From Amanita rubescens (taxonomy: Eukaryota; Basidiomycota; Agaricomycetes; Agaricales; Amanitaceae), in the NCBI GenBank assembly GCA_015039365.1, contig WION01000004.1:1364001-1428000 (forward strand): DNA of 64,000 nt. Direction: 5' to 3'. Positions 1 to 18,066 of this stretch are shown piece by piece. Position 1 is the stretch's first letter; each line of letters begins with the position of its first letter. The position numbers and the translations under genes are program-made. Under the pieces are notes generated by a model. The model was not told where the DNA came from, made no database searches, and saw only the letters and a program-made list of their open reading frames with translations.

Positions 1-12
1 GATTCTTGACAG

Positions 13-1090
13 TCGACTGACCCTGCCCACAATTTGTCTGATGCCTTTGGTCAGAAGTTCTCCAAGGATGCCACAAAAGTCAATGGGTTCGACAATCTAT
101 ACGCAATGGAAATCGATCCAACTAGCGCAATACAGGAGATGGTTGAACAATGTATACTATGCTCTGTATCACTGACGCCGCGCTGATTGTGCTGGATTCA
201 TTAGCTGATTCTAACGGTATGATGGGCTCAATGATGCAAGATCTTGCTTTCGCAATACCTGGCGTGGACGAAGCGATGAGTTTCGCAGAGATCATGAAGT
301 AAGAGGTTCCTATGGCAAACCATTCATCAATGCTGAAACGAGCATCAGACATGTCAAATCTATGGAATATTCTGTCATAGTTTTTGACACTGCGCCGACA
401 GGTCATACTCTCCGATTTTTATCTTTCCCTACCGTTCTTGAGAAGGCTCTCGGGAAATTAAGTTCCCTTGGATCCCGTTTTGGACCAATGCTTAGCCAGG
501 TAGACAGACCCCTATGTTCTGTCATGTGTGGGCTCTCTTAATGATTTGAGCAAGATGTCCAGCATGATGGGCGGCGAAGCAACGTCACAGGAAGACATGT
601 TCGCCAAGCTCGACTCAATGCGAGCTGTAATTACGGAGGTTAACTCACAATTCAAGGATCCCGTGAGTATCGCTTGATCATGATCTGTATATCGACCAAT
701 ACGTTCTGGACAGGAGAAGACAACTTTCGTTTGTGTGTGCATATCCGAGTTCTTGTCTCTGTACGAGACAGAGCGGCTGGTGCAAGAACTAACGGCATAT
801 GAAATCGATACTCACAATATCGTCGTAAACCAGCTTTTGTTCCCGAAGAAGTGTACGTGGTTCTGAGCTATTTTTTCAACCTACCTGACTACCAAACAGC
901 TTCGAATTGCGAGTTTTGTAGTGTAAGACATAAAATGCAGCAGAAATACCTTGCAGAAGCATATGAGCTCTACGATGAATTCTTCCATATCATTCAGCTA
1001 CCCCTTCTAACAGAGGAAGTCAGAGGACCAGAGAAACTCAAGGAGTTCAGCAAGATGTTGGTCGAGCCATATACGCCACCCGAAGATTAG
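13..1090 (+). CDS. GET3: GET3 tail-anchored protein targeting ATPase (5' partial)
   Basis: ATPase of the cytosolic GET/TRC40 pathway, which binds tail-anchored membrane proteins and hands them to the ER receptor. The window opens at an intron end; the first exon starts in the switch I motif [12 protein letters not shown]. The P-loop exon lies upstream, outside the window. Further exons give the switch II motif [10 protein letters not shown] (about 390-415), a methionine-rich client-binding helix region (MMGSMMQ and KMSSMMG), and the zinc-binding CxxC pair C-E-F-C (about 908-920) that holds the homodimer together. The C-terminus ends EPYTPPED. About five short introns separate the visible exons (for example 148-200, 300-349, 665-714). 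All diagnostic parts present in the window agree with the family, so identity is secure and only the N-terminus is missing. Confidence 0.95.
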
Positions 1091-1188
1091 TTTAGATGAT
1101 AGTTTAGTAGGGCTGCTAATCGCAAGCTATTAGAATTATAAGCCTGTCACGTAACGCGTAACCTATCACGTCCGTACCACATTTGCAA

Positions 1189-6068
<4,880 letters not shown>

Positions 6069-6223
6069 TGTACCCATTTGTACGATACGCTACACGTTAT
6101 ATAATAGTGAAGTGTGTAATTATGCTGGTCACTAAGGACTCGTAAGCATGCCCGTATGAGCCTACTCGCTTTCTTCTCTTGCCAACGGCTAATCTTCCAA
6201 CTTTATGAAGGACTGCACCTAAC

Positions 6224-8112
6224 ATGTATGCCGTACAGGCAGACTATAAATCGCCGTCCTCTGCCTTTGGCAAACTCCAGCATGTAGAGTCACCTCTGGA
6301 CACGCTGGTACGCAAGACTTCTCTGCGACGGGAAAACGTTCCTGGGCGGGATCCTCGCGGTATCGTAGATTCGGGGCATCCACGGCAACCAGTACCATCC
6401 GAAACACGGCCTAGGCCCCTCCCACATATTGATACGCGAGTTCTGGGGCACCCCGAATCATCCGATGCACATCACTCGCCGTTACTACATGGTCATTTCG
6501 CCCGTGATTCATGTGCAACTGCCTCATCGAAGGACTATAACTCATTTTTGGCCGCTAGTTCTACTCGGTCATCTACTGAATATCACTATTATGATACGGA
6601 AAGTGTATATTCTGATGTTCATTCCTCGTGGCCTGATGCATCAAACCACGACACCATGTCTTTTCAGACCCCTCCGATCGCATCTGCATATGCTGGGCTA
6701 GACATTAAACCTTCGCCCCGCGTTGACAGAGGTATGAACCTGCCAGTCCCCACTGTTGTCGTTTCTTGTGCAGATGCCGACGAACAAGAAAGCTGTTTGC
6801 AGCGTGGCAGAACTCCAATCACGGCGTTTGGCACTCCCAACTTTTCGCGACCAGGAAGACCCGTCGTCCCTCCCTCAGGTGATGACAAACGTAGAGTGCT
6901 GGAGAGAAACACAAAAAGAGTGCGGGAATCGAACCCGGTATTCGACAATAGAGCTGCAATCAAACTGCCTTCGTCGAATCCAGACCTCAGTCATGTACAA
7001 AATCGGCCATTTCCTCTATCCAGAGGCGGGACAGTGCCTAATAGCTGGGGCCCAATGTCTCGCAGTTCATCCAGAAGTCCCAGCCCCCTCGCAACCACGT
7101 CCTCTATTGTGGTCGAAAATCCGCAACCAGCCAATTCAACGATCCCAGATTCGAGGGATCCCAAAAAATGCCCTCCATCAACGATGCTTTTTACACCGAA
7201 TGCAACCAGCTTACCTCGAACACCACCACCTCGTTCATTATCCCCTGCTGCGAGTCTATATTCGTCATATTCTTATTACCCCTTTGACGGTTCCCTGTCA
7301 CGGTCTACAAGCAGCTCTCCAGCGCCCTCTCCAGCGGTCCAGCAGCAACACATTAATGCCGGTCCCCAAAACACGCGGGCACCAGAGTCAATCAATGATC
7401 TTTCTTCTCAGGGACCTCAAACGCCACAGGAATACCTACAACTTGGTATACAATGCCATGAAGCCAACAAGTTAGAGGATTCAGCAAGACATTTCGAAAA
7501 AAGTGCCAACGAAAACGGTGGATGCGGGATTGGGATGCTCATGTGGGGTCTGACTCTAAGACATGGTTGGGGGTGCCCGAAAGATGAGAAAAGAGGATTC
7601 AAGTGGTTGCGGCAGGCCGCTGAGAATGCTGTCGATGATCTGGAGAATGCTAGGATCGGGAGTAGTCTTGATCCCCAAGCCATACAGGTGTGTATGTATG
7701 ATCCTGATTGCAGTAGCATGCCTGCTCAACATCAGTAAGACGGAACTCGTCCTTGCAATTTATGAGGTTGGCCAGTGTTTCTTCCAAGGCTGGGGTGTCC
7801 CAAAAGACCAAAAGATGGCTGTGGTAGGCTATACGTATTTTCAGGTTGTCTTATTATAATTGAGGGATTTTCCAGAGCTACTATCAAGTGGCTGCCCGCC
7901 TCGGAGATCCTGACGCACAGACTGACCTTGCCTTTTGTCTTGCGAACGGGAAGGGATGTAAAAAGGATCGCAAGGAGGCAGCTAAGTGGTATCGTGCGGC
8001 TGTGAGTTACTGATGTTCCTAGTTTGCTTTGCCATATCTGACTGTATTGCAGGTGGCCCAAGGACAGAGCGACATTGGGCTTGCATGGATTTACAAGGAG
8101 AAATATCAGTAA
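6224..8112 (+). CDS. Sel1-repeat protein, DSF2/SKT5-like
   Basis: The long first exon (6224 to about 7689) encodes a Ser/Pro-rich, probably disordered N-terminal region of about 390 residues. C-terminal Sel1-like repeats follow, starting near TPQEYLQLGIQCHEANKLED. Repeat signatures include GGCGIGMLMWGLTLRHGWGC, VGQCFFQGWGVPKDQKMAV, LAFCLANGKGCKKDRKEAAK and a final short GLAWIYKEKYQ. I place the first intron from the GTGTGT donor after DPQAIQ to the acceptor just before TELVLAIYEVG, because the nearer AG would create a stop. The arrangement of a disordered arm plus Sel1 repeats matches fungal DSF2/SKT5-type proteins, some of which regulate chitin synthase or polarity; the precise role here is inference. 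It lies between PRP16 and the ABC transporter on the same strand. Confidence 0.8.
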
Positions 8113-8246
8113 AACGATTCTTCAACATTATGATAGTTACTATAAATAGTTGGTTATACTTACTTACATCATGCATTTAAGTCTACGTCGGACCCTGAGC
8201 GCTCAGCCTCAGTCACCACTCTCCTCTTTGCCCCCTGGGTCTAGTG

Positions 8247-10949
8247 ATGAATAGTCGCTTTTCAACATCGAAAAGGAAAGAAATATCTGAACCAGGTAAC
8301 ACTGCGGATATCCGACACACCAAACTTGGCGTCTGGGACCTTTACGAGGAACTGAATCCAAATTCTTTTTCTTTGCCAAGTTGGCTTACGACTTTCCCTG
8401 AACTATACGATGAGCTAGTGCGGAGCCTACCATACTTGCTGCGAATGGTTAAAGACATAGTCGGGATAAGATCGTGCCGGGTTCAATTGGTCTCCTTCAT
8501 CGTGATGCGACTTCTGCTCTCACTTTTGCCAGCGGTTGACATATGGTAGATTCCATCTTCTCAAATATTGTTGGTTTCTGACCGTGTATGCCAGGTATTC
8601 AGGACAAATGTTAACCATTGTGAGTAGAGACATTGGATGGCTAAGAAAACCTAATGCTCCGCGTAGGTCCAAACCCCGCTGAATGAGCGCCGGACCAGCA
8701 AGCACCAGCTTATTCACATCGCACTTGGAAACTTGCTGTGCTCTGTGTCTATAAACCTCTTGCGCAGTATCCTTCTACATGTCCAGACGACACTGGACGG
8801 GAGTATCGGACAATTTTATACAGTGCACTATTTTCACGCCTTGGCTCGTTTGGACCTACCCACATTCGAGGACGTGGCCGTCCAACGACAAATTCAAAAG
8901 GTGCTACCTCGGAACTCGTGCAGCATCGTTTGGCAAACGATAATGACTATATCAACTGCCGTTTTCAAGAGCCTGACGTTGATTTCCCAGTTCATCATTC
9001 TCATCCGCGTTCTGGGGAAGCAACGTAATGGTCTTTTACTGGCTATCCTATGCTTTATCTATTCGATGATGTCGCTCTTTATGCAAAGATTGCCGACTAC
9101 TTTTCGTAGCGGTAAGCCTCACTCTTTTGGATCTTGGATCTGTAGTGATCGCGCATATTTGTTTTCAGTATGGGCTGCAACTACAAAAGATAAGCGTTAC
9201 ATCAGGACAGAGGGCCTGAAACGAACCGTGAACGAGGCGACTCATCGCAAAGAGATGGTAGCCGGTAATATGTGGAAATATATGCTCAATGGTAAGTAAA
9301 CCGGACAACCTGATTGGAAAAAAAGTTACGGGATCTGTTTGACCCAGAATATGCACAAAGCATTCAACATTTCGCTGGCGGTGCCAGGGACTTCTATGAT
9401 CACTTCACATCCCAACAAATCCAGAGCTTAGACGGGACAATGCAAAGCGTTATCTCAGCGCTTCTTAGTCGTCTCCCACAGGTCTGCGCATACAATGATT
9501 TTAAATCCTGCGGGTTTGACAGCGCAGCTAGATCGTTTTTACACTGGGTGCTATCCAGGATCCTGCGTCGATGCCCATCACCCTTGCCTCCCTGAACATC
9601 ATAATACAAACTGCCAATAATGCCATCTACGCATATCTAGACATTGCTAGCCAAGATCACTCGATAAAGGACCAAATAGCTAGTGTTAGGGACTTATACC
9701 AGATTCTTGAAATTCCGAACAAAATTCCTGACGGAACAGTACCATTTCCAGAGAATCAAAAATCAACTGAGACGGGCATTTCGATAGAGTTCAGGTAGGC
9801 AGCTGCAATACTAGACCTGAAGTGTATTTAAATGGCCCTCCCAGAGACGTGTCATTTAGGTATCCGGACACAAATAGTTACGCTTTGCGAAATGTATCTT
9901 TCAAGATAGAAGCTGGACAACTCTGCGTAGGTATCACCTGCGCAAAATCATTACACCTGTCCTAACTGTTTTTCAGGTATTGATAGGAGTAAATGGCTCT
10001 GGAAAGAGCACGATTTTGAAGCTCATTGCTCGAATCTATGATACCACGGAGGGTCAAATACTTGTGGATGGAATTGATATTAAAAAAATCCGACTTGATG
10101 ATCTGCGACGTTCGATCTCGGTGCTCTTTCAAGACTACACCCTTTTTCCACTTTCCGTGCGTCCGTACTAACGTGACAAAATTCGATACATGCTAAGTCT
10201 ACCCTCAGATTAAGGACAACATTGGGTTAGGATACCCCGAAAACGCCAATGACGATGACAAAATTCTTGAAGCGGCCCTTCTTGGCGGAGCAGATGAAAT
10301 CATACGTCGGTTACCTGAAGGCTTTAATACGTACCTAGAGCGCCCCGTTACCGATCACTATTCTGGTCATGTAGAAGGTACTATTTTCCATGGGCGGCCC
10401 ACAGATTATTCCAATATCCGACGACGAGCTGGGATGGACGCATCGTCTTCGAAGACACTTTCGGGTGGCCAGTTACAGCGAATAGCATTGTCAGTTCTTC
10501 GCTCGCCTCGAACGAGTGTTTACGACCTTATCACGAACTAGGTCACGGACTTTCATGCGCTCACTAACTACAGAACTGGAGGTCGGGCTTCTGTTATTTG
10601 ATGAACCGTCAGCTAGTCTGGACCCAGTAGCAGAACACGGTGAGTGACGGTCGTGGTTGAAACAGTGTCATGTATACTCACGATAGCTCCTTTAAGAGCT
10701 CTTTGAACGTTTACGACAGCTGAGAGGGCACAAGACAATGATGTTTTCCTCTCACAGATTTGGCAATCTTACACGGCACGCCGACATCATCTTGTGAGTG
10801 CGTAGCGCTGACAGAGGTAATATACTTACTGGTCCACTAGATATATGAATGACTCTGAGATAGTAGAGGCAGGAGGGCATACGAAATTACTTGAGAAGGA
10901 TGGTGAATATGCACGTATTTGGAAACTACAGGCACAGGCTTTCATTTGA
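8247..10949 (+). CDS. Half-size ABC transporter, fungal type
   Basis: One transmembrane region followed by one nucleotide-binding domain. The first ATG (8247) follows an in-frame GTG. The N-terminal half contains hydrophobic stretches (about 8940-9110, for example SLTLISQFIILIRVL). The NBD has Walker A GVNGSGKST (about 9988), a Q-loop (LFQDYTLFPLS), signature LSGGQ (about 10460), Walker B LLLFDEP (about 10590), a D-loop SLDP and switch histidine SSHRFGN. Between the Q-loop region and LSGGQ there is an insertion of roughly 30 residues (HGRPTDYSNIRRRAG). Substrate and membrane are unknown. It most resembles an agaricomycete family of single-NBD ABC proteins. At least eight short introns are inferred; those in the membrane half are the least certain. 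Confidence 0.8.
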
Positions 10950-11098
10950 GGTACGACCCCGGAAATTCGACATGTAAATAACGAGAGAGACGAATCCTAT
11001 GAACAAGAATAACTGTTTAGCTACTAGATTACGCAGAAATTAAGGCAGGTGATCCAAGGCGCAAGAATTGGTAAATGACAGGTAGGACATCCACATAT

Positions 11099-13013
11099 TC
11101 AGAGTTTGGCATGTTGTAGAACATACTTCGAAGCCATCTTCGACTTCACCCTATCAACATCTTTCATTGAGATCGGACGGCATTCGTGTGCGTGGTTATA
11201 GCCGAGACTATATGCATACGTTTAGCACTCAACTTTAACTTGTGGAGAAGATAAACGAACCGCGCACGGCCGTCTAGACCACCTGGCTCATAAAACTCAG
11301 GACGCCTGAGGATGGACACAACGACGGCTCCGCCTAGGCCCACGTTATGAACAAGACCATATTTTCCGCGTTTGTCTGTTATATCAAAAAGCCCGGGTAC
11401 TTGCATTGGGCCGGACCCTACGCAAAACGTGAGATTACACATTTGAATATTTGATTTCGCGTACATTCCCTTAGTTGCACTGGGAAATGTCAGAGGGATG
11501 ATTTGATGACAGGGGGGAAACTTACTCATTATGTAGAAATGCATTGCAACGCCAGTTGCGCCAAGCGGGTGACCCTTCGCTTCCAAACCACCGCTTGGGT
11601 TTACAACATATTTGCCACCATACTAGTATTGAATGGAGGGAGAACCAGGTGCTATTATCAGATTACTCACTGTATTATCACCGCGTTCAACCAATTTGTG
11701 AGCTTCTCCGGGGGCACAGAGGCCCAGTGCGGGATATGTTACAAGCTACGTCAGATTATGACTGAGGTGTAAAGATTGTAGTCATTGAATTGAAGTACCT
11801 CGTTTGCCGCGAAACAATCATGCAGCTCAATGACGCCGATGAGATCTCTGCCCTCACCCTCCCCATGCCCAGCCTCGCGGAAAACTTTGTCGGTACAGAC
11901 TCGTGTCATTTCATAACCAATTAACTCCATTGGGCTTTTATTCTCGTATGTCCCTGGGCCATCGGTTGTTAATGCTTGAGCAACAATTTCGATTGCTTGA
12001 TTTTCTAGTCCGTGCAAATGTACAAAATCCTCTGACGCGATGATGCAGCACGATGCTCCGTCCTGTGTACAGGTGGTGTGAATGTCATCAGAAAACATCA
12101 ATCTTATATGACACACAGATGTAGGGCTACACATGAACTTGGTAAGATTTTTCGTGATCTTCGGGGCTGTCAGGACTTGTTCCACACTCCAGCCATTCCG
12201 AAATTGAGAATAAGGATTATTCAATGAATGCCTGTGGTTCTTCGAGGCTTACTAACATTCCGTATGAGATATTAGGGATGTCAGAGACAACACACCAATC
12301 TTGGCCAGGTGCTCTACACCACCACCATATTTCATGAAGTATTCTTGAGCACCGTTGTCAAACATCCGCGGTGCGGAAGGACCATGATTCTCAGAAATGA
12401 CATCGCGTTCCAGCTCTTGAGTGCGTAAATGTGACAGTGCGAGGGGAGATACACGATCTGAGAAATTGGTCGACAAACTCCCCGGTTTCATTCTCTCGAA
12501 GCCAAGCGCCATAGCACATTGTACCTGACCACTTCGAACTGCAGAATTAGCAAGATACAGAGCAGTCGATCCAGTAGAACAGTTGTTGTTGACATTGACA
12601 ATGGGTATGTATGTAAGACCAAGGTTGTATAGAGCTCGCTGTAAGGCGTCAGTAGTGGGCCAACCTGATCCGTGCAACGTACTTGACCTGAAGTTGAGTC
12701 ACCGTAACAGTAGCCAACGAATGCAGTCTCAATCGCATCGTACGTGAGCCCTGCGAATGATTAGCTCCACTCCTCAATAATATTTGACAGACTAACCTGC
12801 GTCTAATAATGCCTTGGTAGCTGCTTCCAAGCCCATCTAATTCACCAGAATGATCCTTGAATAATCCTTAGGCGGACTGTGACCTACATCTTCGGTAGTT
12901 CTTTGGCCCCTCGGCTGTCAGGTGTAAGCTAATTCCATCTGTCGCGTAATCTCATATACCTTAATGAATGCAGTGCACCCCCCTGCAATGAGAAATGACC
13001 TGTGTCCTGTCAT
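11099..13013 (-). CDS. Peroxisomal SCP-X-type thiolase with PTS1 tail
   Basis: Thiolase of the sterol-carrier-protein-X group, expected to cleave 3-oxoacyl-CoA in peroxisomes. The ATG at 13013 gives MTGHRSFLIAGGCTAFIK. Later exons give PRGAKELPKM, MGLEAATKALLDAG, then the nucleophile segment NVNNNCSTGSTAL (about 12560-12610) and the C-terminal active-site histidine in EAKGHPLGATG (about 11560-11590). The last exon gives GYNHAHECRPISMKDVDRVK and ends ...VLQHAKL. The terminal tripeptide AKL fits the type-1 peroxisomal targeting signal. No SCP2 lipid-binding domain follows the thiolase, as is usual for fungal members. It is convergent with the ABC transporter (149 bp between stops) and lies just downstream of Dnmt2 on the same strand. 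Confidence 0.9.
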
Positions 13014-13132
13014 GTCTTGAGTATCTCACGAAGGAAGCTGCACAAGGGCGTGGACATCGTGACCCACCGGCAAACCGGTCAAGCTGTCCGGCGGGGGTGA
13101 CGTCATGGTAATGTCGATGATCTGTCACCAAG

Positions 13133-14511
13133 TTAATGTTTCCCGTACGTACATAGCATTTCCTGCGTTGGTTTTAGGGAGAACAGATAGTTCAGTAATT
13201 CTGTTACTACTCGAATGTTTACGCTATTCCCTATCAATCTATATTTTGCTTTGAGCGTCACTGTGGCGGGCCATTGGAATTGCACTTCGCACTTGGGCTT
13301 CTCGAAGTCAAATAGACGTAGTAGCTCCGCCGGAGTAAAATATCGCAGCCTAAGGGGTTGCAGGATTTGCACCGCACCTATATCTCCCGCATTCTGTGCA
13401 GCAAGAAACTCGTCGAAGACTGTCGTAGTCTGTAGTGATGGTTCAATACTTTGTCGCCATCCAAAGCGTCGATCATACTTCAAGTTCTTCATTCATCTGA
13501 ATAACAGAACCGGCCCGCTCCACCAGTCGAGTATAATCTGAGACTGTGTAGAGATATTTTGGACTCTTGCTAACCACTTACTTCTGGTGAAACAACACGT
13601 TCTTCTCGCGGACGGTATCACTATGTCAAACAGTCTTCCCCATTTCTCCAGCACTTTATCTGATATACGATACGGCTGTTCATCGCCGGGGTTGTCTAGA
13701 TAATGCCTAATTTCGTCGGGGCCGATCGCAGCTTCGGTATAAGCCACCCCGTCTTCCTGATCACCGGGTTGCCTTGGAATATGACGCCACAACTGTCCAC
13801 GGTCGTCGGAATCATGCAGGAAACGCAATGGCCGACGCTTTGCTAGGAGATAATAGCGTAGGCGTGAATTCGGGATCCCAAACTGAAGCGGAGTAAGGAG
13901 AAGCTCAAGTGTTCGATATCCTAATGATTGCAGTGTTGAGCGTAGTACGTCTCTCGTTGTGGATGTCTTCGGTGGATAAAATATAATTATGTATTTGAGA
14001 CGACTTTGAAAGCAATATGCACCTCAAAACCGGCGACATTTTCCACAAGGAGGTACGATGGGCATGTACCATCGGTCCTCATTTGGGGCAGAACGTGCTT
14101 GATAAGGTGCAAGAATGACTGTGCACGGGGATCTGATCCTCCTTTTGCGTTCGGATTAAGCACAGTATAGGGCTGGCATGCCGGCGACAGCAACCATAGA
14201 TCGGCATTGAATCCAGCGAGGAGCTCAGGTGTAAGCATGGATATATCCACCTATTTCTATTGAATAAATTTCATCCTACAAAGGGAAAGGCGAAACCTTG
14301 AATGCTATATCAGGTCCATGGTTGAGCGAATAAACTTGGCAGGCCAACTGATCCCAATCAAAAGCCTGAACGACTGTGGCATTGGCACTGCTCCTTTTCA
14401 ACGCAATATGAAGCCCCCCTATCTATTTTGTCAACATCATTACTGTCCAACATTAGAATAATGCAAGCAACCTATACCACTGTAAAACTCGATGGCACGC
14501 GTGTGAGTCAT
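13133..14511 (-). CDS. Dnmt2-family tRNA (cytosine-38-C5)-methyltransferase
   Basis: Homologue of TRDMT1/Dnmt2 and S. pombe Pmt1, which methylates C38 of tRNA-Asp. The start at 14511 gives MTHTRAIEFYSGIGG with motif I (FYSGIGG). Motif IV reads SPACQPYT, so the catalytic Cys-Gln is kept but the usual PPCQ proline is alanine. The ENV motif follows in LLVENVAGFE (motif VI). The Dnmt2 hallmark CFT appears in ARRTCCFTRSK (about 13580), then the conserved RLRYFTPAELLRLFDFE, and motif X KYRLIGNSVNIRVV near the C-terminus. No N-terminal regulatory domain is present, so it is not a DNMT1/DIM-2-type enzyme. Introns are short. It diverges from the PHD gene across 188 bp. Confidence 0.93.
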
Positions 14512-14699
14512 GAAAGTCTATCATGAAAACCTTACATAATCGAATTGTTCCTTCGACGGTTCAATTCCATCTACTGGTGGCCAGCTTGACCGTCTTCTGT
14601 TTTTATTTCTTTCTGCCGCTCTGCGACACCCCTATAACTCCCACGACAATAATTCTTACTGAATTGTATAATTCTAACTAATCCTGTTCTCTCCCTCTC

Positions 14700-17600
14700 A
14701 TGTCAGACCAGCGCCAGATGTATTCGGAGCCTTCAATCTACTCTCCAATGGATTCACGACCTCGTCCTTTATCGCCGCATGTCCCCCATCCAGACGCTAT
14801 GTCAGGCTTATCATCTCTCGGACCTCCTGAATTCGAAGGCTCAAGCTATCTCCTACCATTAGAGACGCCTAGGCACGTTGTCCACGATTTTTTGGACATC
14901 CCCATCTTCTTACATCCAAAATAACAGCCTAGATCTTAGCTCCAGACCACTGCTTCCGGCTTTCTCATCTAGACAATATAATCAACTACCAACGCCGCAG
15001 AGGTGATGATTTTTTTTAAATAATATAGATCGTTTGAGTCCTTTAACTTTTCCCCTTCCAGTCCGAATAATTTCGCGCCCTACATAGGACCTAGTCTTCA
15101 ACCATCACCTTCACATCATGGGCAAGTCGCTTATGTTGATCCTACCGAGTACTTGTGTAGCTGAACTCCAGTCCATCTGACCAGGGCCTTTACATCTATT
15201 CTGTCGTCTTCCGATTCCGAACATTCCAAAACGTAACTTTTCATGTTTGATTTTATGCAACACCGGTGAACTCTTCCACAGCTTTTCTGAAGGCAAGCTA
15301 TCAGGCCCTCTCATGATGACTCCAGACTCTAGGTGACCATTATTTACCCATGCGATACTTTGCAAAGCTTATTCTCAACACCAGCCCCCTCGCCACTCGA
15401 TGGGCAACTCGTTACCCCACTGGGTCGCCACCCCGCACGCAGTGAGAGACGCCTCCTGTAAAGCTAGCAACCAAGTAACTGATTACTGTGCCCCAGTTCT
15501 CCTGGTTTTCGACCAGCTTTTACTCCGGAACCCAGCACTTCTGCGTATGTTTCTGGACTCGAATAAACTTATTAGTTCCTACTCAATCCTGTGTCAGTGT
15601 GAAACTCGAATCCCCGACGTCCGACCAAACCACCCCTCTCGCACCCGCACCATCCATTTCTCCTCCCTCGTCGCACTTGTCATCTCCATTCGCGCCAAGG
15701 ACACCCGTCCCTGGCCGCAAATTATCACTCCGTCGGCCGCCGTCGCCTTTGGAAAATGACATGAAGATAGATGGCTCCAATCGAAATCATGTGTCTTCTC
15801 GGTCAAAAGAAACGTCATCGCCTCTTGAACCTGCTGTCGAAATCGTTTCCGCCTATGCCGGGGGTGAGATGGAACGCCTACGCCAGGTTATGTTAGAAAA
15901 TCGGCTAGCGCAGATCAAAGAAGCTGAACATCGTCGCCCTGATTACCTAAAACGTGAAAAACGGGCTGTTCATAATACCGACTTCGAGGTATCAGAGAAG
16001 CCCAGTCAGGGCGAAAACGATAGAACTGGGGTGATAGGCATCGTTGATAGTCCCAATAAAGGGAGGAGGCTCACCTTGTTCCAGGAGACATCTGAAGAGA
16101 GTTTTGAAGAGAGTTTGATGGCCGGTGGTTATGGCCGATATGTACGTGCTAAACATTATGATGTCAATCATTGCTTAACCCTGCACAACGTAGAGGACCA
16201 CCGAGTGGGTCCGTCAACCTCAACCTCTTACGTTGACAAATGCTAGTATCACCGGGCCTTCCAATGTCGTAGCTCTTCTTGAACAAGCACAGGAGCCTCT
16301 AATGTCAGAAAAAGAGCTTAGGAAGCGAAAAAGATTGGAAGCTTTTCGTGTACCTGGAGCCCCGAGATCCAACCTCCTCCCAGTAGACCTTGAGGGTAGA
16401 GGTCGAGTATTGATTGACTCTGCGCGCGATGGCAAGCCCACCCATGACAATGACATCTCACCGAGCAAAAGGCGTAGTGGTGGCCGCCGAAAGAAGAAAG
16501 GAAGCAATGTTGTGGTGAAGGAAGAGCAACATCCGATTCCCTCGAGTTTCAAAGAAGGAACGCAAACGCAACAACCAAATTGGCTCGATCATGAATTTCC
16601 ATGGCGTTTAAGGATGGAGGAAATGGCTGGAGTGAAGAAAGTCGAAGACGAAGGCCGTTTGAAATTGATAGAGGAATTTCTAGAAAGAGACTCAGATGAC
16701 GAGGAGGATCAAGAGGAGATCACAACAGCTAATGGCGAATCTCATCATGAAGCTGTGGCGAGAAGGACCGGGGGCAAAATGGTATCACTTCCAACGAAGC
16801 CTGAACTGATCAAGTGGGGTGGTTTGAAGTCAAGTTATTCAAGTGAAAGAAAGACGTTTCCCTGTGATCCTGCGGATGCGCGAACAGCTCTGCTTGCAAA
16901 GAGAAGCGTGCGATCGTTGTCTTATCGCTTGCAGCGTAAACAGGTCGATGACAACGAAGACGAAATTGTCTGCATTTGCAATGGTACGAACGATGGTCGC
17001 CAGCTAGTCCAGTGTGATGGATGCGAGACATGGTACCACCTGCAATGCATAGGGATCAAAAGCATCGATGAACTTGGAAGAGAGGAAGATCCCTGGTTTT
17101 GCCACTTATGCAGAAGCAGATCTTCCTCTGAACCTGAAGAACTATTATCGAGCGAGCCGACTTTTGTTCCTACAGACGAAGAACCTAGAACACATCGTAT
17201 GCAGGATGCACCCTTCTTCCAACCATCTTCTCCCCACAACTCTCCATCATGGTCTTTTGAGCGTATTCCTAGGACTCCAACGCATCGTAACACTGACCTA
17301 GAGCCTCCAGGACTCTCGTCCGGTTCATCCTGGGTGAACTCTTCGCGCCATGGACCATTAACACCTCGTCACACCTCACATGGCATACGTGTTTACAATC
17401 ATGATTCTAGTACCTACAATCGCTCGTTCGAAGAATCCCCCTTCGACCCTACATCAACGCCTTCGCGTGGAATCAAGTTTGGTGTACCTTTCTTTACGCC
17501 CAGAAACCCCGTTTGGTCCACACGTCCTCCAGGTCTCGTGCAGACACCCTCAAAGCCAAGCGAACGTGATCTTTCGTCTACTCGAGGGGGATTGACCGTC

Positions 17601-17807
17601 CTTTCTTCGGACTTTGACAATAACCAAAGAAGTGGTGGTTTCGGTCGATTTCCGTCATTTGATGAGTCCCCTGTCAGAAGAAGTCGGTTAGGTGAAGAGC
17701 CACCATTTCGACGGTACCCCGAATCTCCATTAGCATCGCGATCTCACCCGCCAGTACTACTAGAAGAGTCACCCATCGTAAGATCTAAAGGCAAGGAAAG
17801 GCTGTAA
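14700..17807 (+). CDS. PHD-finger protein
   Basis: The start MSDQRQMYSEPSIYSP at 14700 begins a Ser/Pro-rich region; exon joins between about 14930 and 15560 are unclear. A large central region of charged sequence (QVMLENRLAQIKEAEHRRPD) precedes a single PHD finger at about 16963-17115: CICNGTNDGRQLVQCDGC, then WYHLQC and WFCHLC, giving the Cys4-His-Cys3 ligand pattern. Basic segments such as SKRRSGGRRKKKG (about 16460-16500) look like a nuclear localisation signal. The C-terminal 200 residues are Pro/Ser-rich and end SKGKERL. PHD fingers of this kind usually read histone H3 tails, so a chromatin role is likely, but I see no second catalytic domain and no named orthologue. One intron (about 16144-16190) interrupts the C-terminal half. 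Confidence 0.8.
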
Positions 17808-18066
17808 AAATTGGTCGTGCATATATCACTTCATTTTCGTTTCCTCGACCTAGTTGCATTCATATATGTATTCCATCTATTATCAGTGATTTTTATTGTC
17901 CGTAAGCGATAGGATATCGTTGCCCGCATGTACGTTGACCTATTGAATATACACGTGATACTAGTGGTGGACTTCTGACGACGATCAAGTTCTGGACGCG
18001 CTGGCATGGAAAAATTGACTAAATCCGACCAATTACGTCTTGCAATTGCTCGTTGAGTTTGCTTTG

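Noticed and set aside
6915..6950. Reverse tRNA B-box-like sequence (GAATCGAACCC)
   Set aside because: It lies inside a continuous coding exon (RVRESNPVFDN) and no A-box or cloverleaf is evident.
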